Part shown: piece after piece, positions 36,421 through 37,399 of the stretch | Position numbering within the stretch: the first letter of the stretch is position 1 | Layout of the letters: the number at the start of each line of letters is the position of its first letter | Origin: Ophiothrix spiculata | Lineage: Eukaryota; Echinodermata; Ophiuroidea; Amphilepidida; Ophiotrichidae | Length of the DNA: 37,399 nt | Direction: 5' to 3' (one strand) | Assembly: GCA_000969725.1 (NCBI GenBank) | Contig: JXSR01S009136.1 | Notes under the pieces: model-generated | What the model saw: the letters and a program-made list of their open reading frames with translations, nothing else | What the model was told of the DNA's origin: nothing | Database searches by the model: none | Program-made: the position numbers and the translations under genes

Positions 36421-37399
36421 TTTCGAAGATTGACTTTATCACTATTAATTATACTAATAAAAAAATTCACTATAGCTTCCAAGTGCATGACATTGAATAC
36501 GGTACAATAGAAATTGCCATTTTATTTTCTTGCACAATCATGACAATGACAATGTGTCCCTAACTAACTACTAGTTTGCAGGCAAACTTAGTAAGACCGG
36601 GTAGAAGAAATTATCTTAATATCTGGAAGTGCTTTTATCAACTTACGAATTCTCCCTATACTAAGTTTGCACATTCATTGAGCTATACAAAACCGAGGAG
36701 CGCCAAAATTTTCCCTTTAAAATATTGATACTCACTCCCAACGTGGTCTGCACCTAATCTTTGTTTCCTTAATCTTCACATCAATAATTTAAATTCCGCT
36801 AAAACTTACCGCATTTATTGGAAAATGAGGATCTTTTCTCTCCCCGTGTTAATCAGCGGGACTAAATTTGCTTGTCAATTTCATTTCCATCCAACGACGT
36901 AACAAATTAGTCTCGTTATACAACATTTATGATTGTAACAGACAGGACATTCACGTAAATTCACTTGGTTGACCGTAGCAAATGAAGACTGGTTAAAGAG
37001 ATTTTGGGAGCGAATCATTTTTGCTTCGCTCGCTATCTATTTACATGGCTCCTAGTAAATCGTGCTTCGTTGCTTCAACGCCAACGGTGTGTGTGAGGTG
37101 AGCGACCAAAATAAAAAAGACACACATACCGTTGAAGAACCTTTAACTAACTAACTACTATAATTTAAGCTACAAAAGATTAAGTAATCTAAACTTGGGG
37201 CTTGGCCCTGGGCCATCATTAGTAGGATCATATCAAAACAAAACAAAACAAAAAAACAGAGACATTTATCATGACATAACATAAGACCAAGTTATATGAA
37301 ATTTAGACGACTTTGGAATATAATTATAAAGCTATGTAAAATCTTATAATTAAATGTATGTTGGGTGAGCACAAAAAAGTCGGCGTCACAATTTCAAAA
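36421..37399. other. upstream DNA, nothing recognised
   Basis: No coding, RNA or element signature. CAACGGTGTGTGT near 37083 and ACACACATACCGTTG near 37120 form a weak inverted pair. Confidence 0.4.

Overview
This is intron-rich, AT-rich animal genomic DNA. Protein-coding exons are short, bounded by GT..AG introns, and separated by kilobases of repeat-filled sequence. It contains a 508-base assembly gap. The repeat load (many foldback MITEs, CR1/jockey-like LINE remnants, a Penelope-like element with a GIY-YIG domain, tRNA-derived repeats, a hammerhead-ribozyme motif) together with an EFHC2-type gene suggests an invertebrate, plausibly a marine deuterostome such as an echinoderm or hemichordate. 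The species cannot be fixed from the sequence.

Two genes can be assembled exon by exon with consistent splice phases. On the + strand, 703-12440 holds the last eight exons (541 codons plus stop) of an EFHC2-like DM10/EF-hand protein, a ciliary doublet-microtubule inner protein family; its 5' part (first DM10 domain) lies to the left of the window. On the - strand, 33627 down to 17866 holds nine coding exons giving a complete 256-residue coiled-coil protein, tentatively CCDC172-like (tektin-2-binding, sperm flagellum). The genes converge; if the second assignment is right, both are axonemal.

Layout: 1-456 LINE 3' end; 703-12440 EFHC2-like gene, with introns holding a LINE remnant, foldback MITEs, two copies of a telomere-like-ended B-box repeat, and a Penelope-like element (10928-12045); 12441-17865 intergenic, with MITEs, nested foldback elements and a tandem array spanning the gap; 17866-33627 coiled-coil gene, with introns holding exon-fragment tandem arrays, a LINE RT fragment, several MITEs, a hammerhead motif and a palindromic 26-bp minisatellite; 33660-37399 upstream DNA with two LINE ends and two foldback MITEs.

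The most unusual features are: (1) three exons in two genes that each have adjacent tandem partial copies carrying only one splice site; (2) a MITE holding a 44-bp exact copy of a junction from one of those arrays; (3) a hammerhead-type ribozyme motif inside a perfect 24-bp inverted repeat; (4) a tRNA-promoter-bearing repeat with TTAGGG-like inverted ends; (5) an inverted pair of 26-bp tandem arrays.
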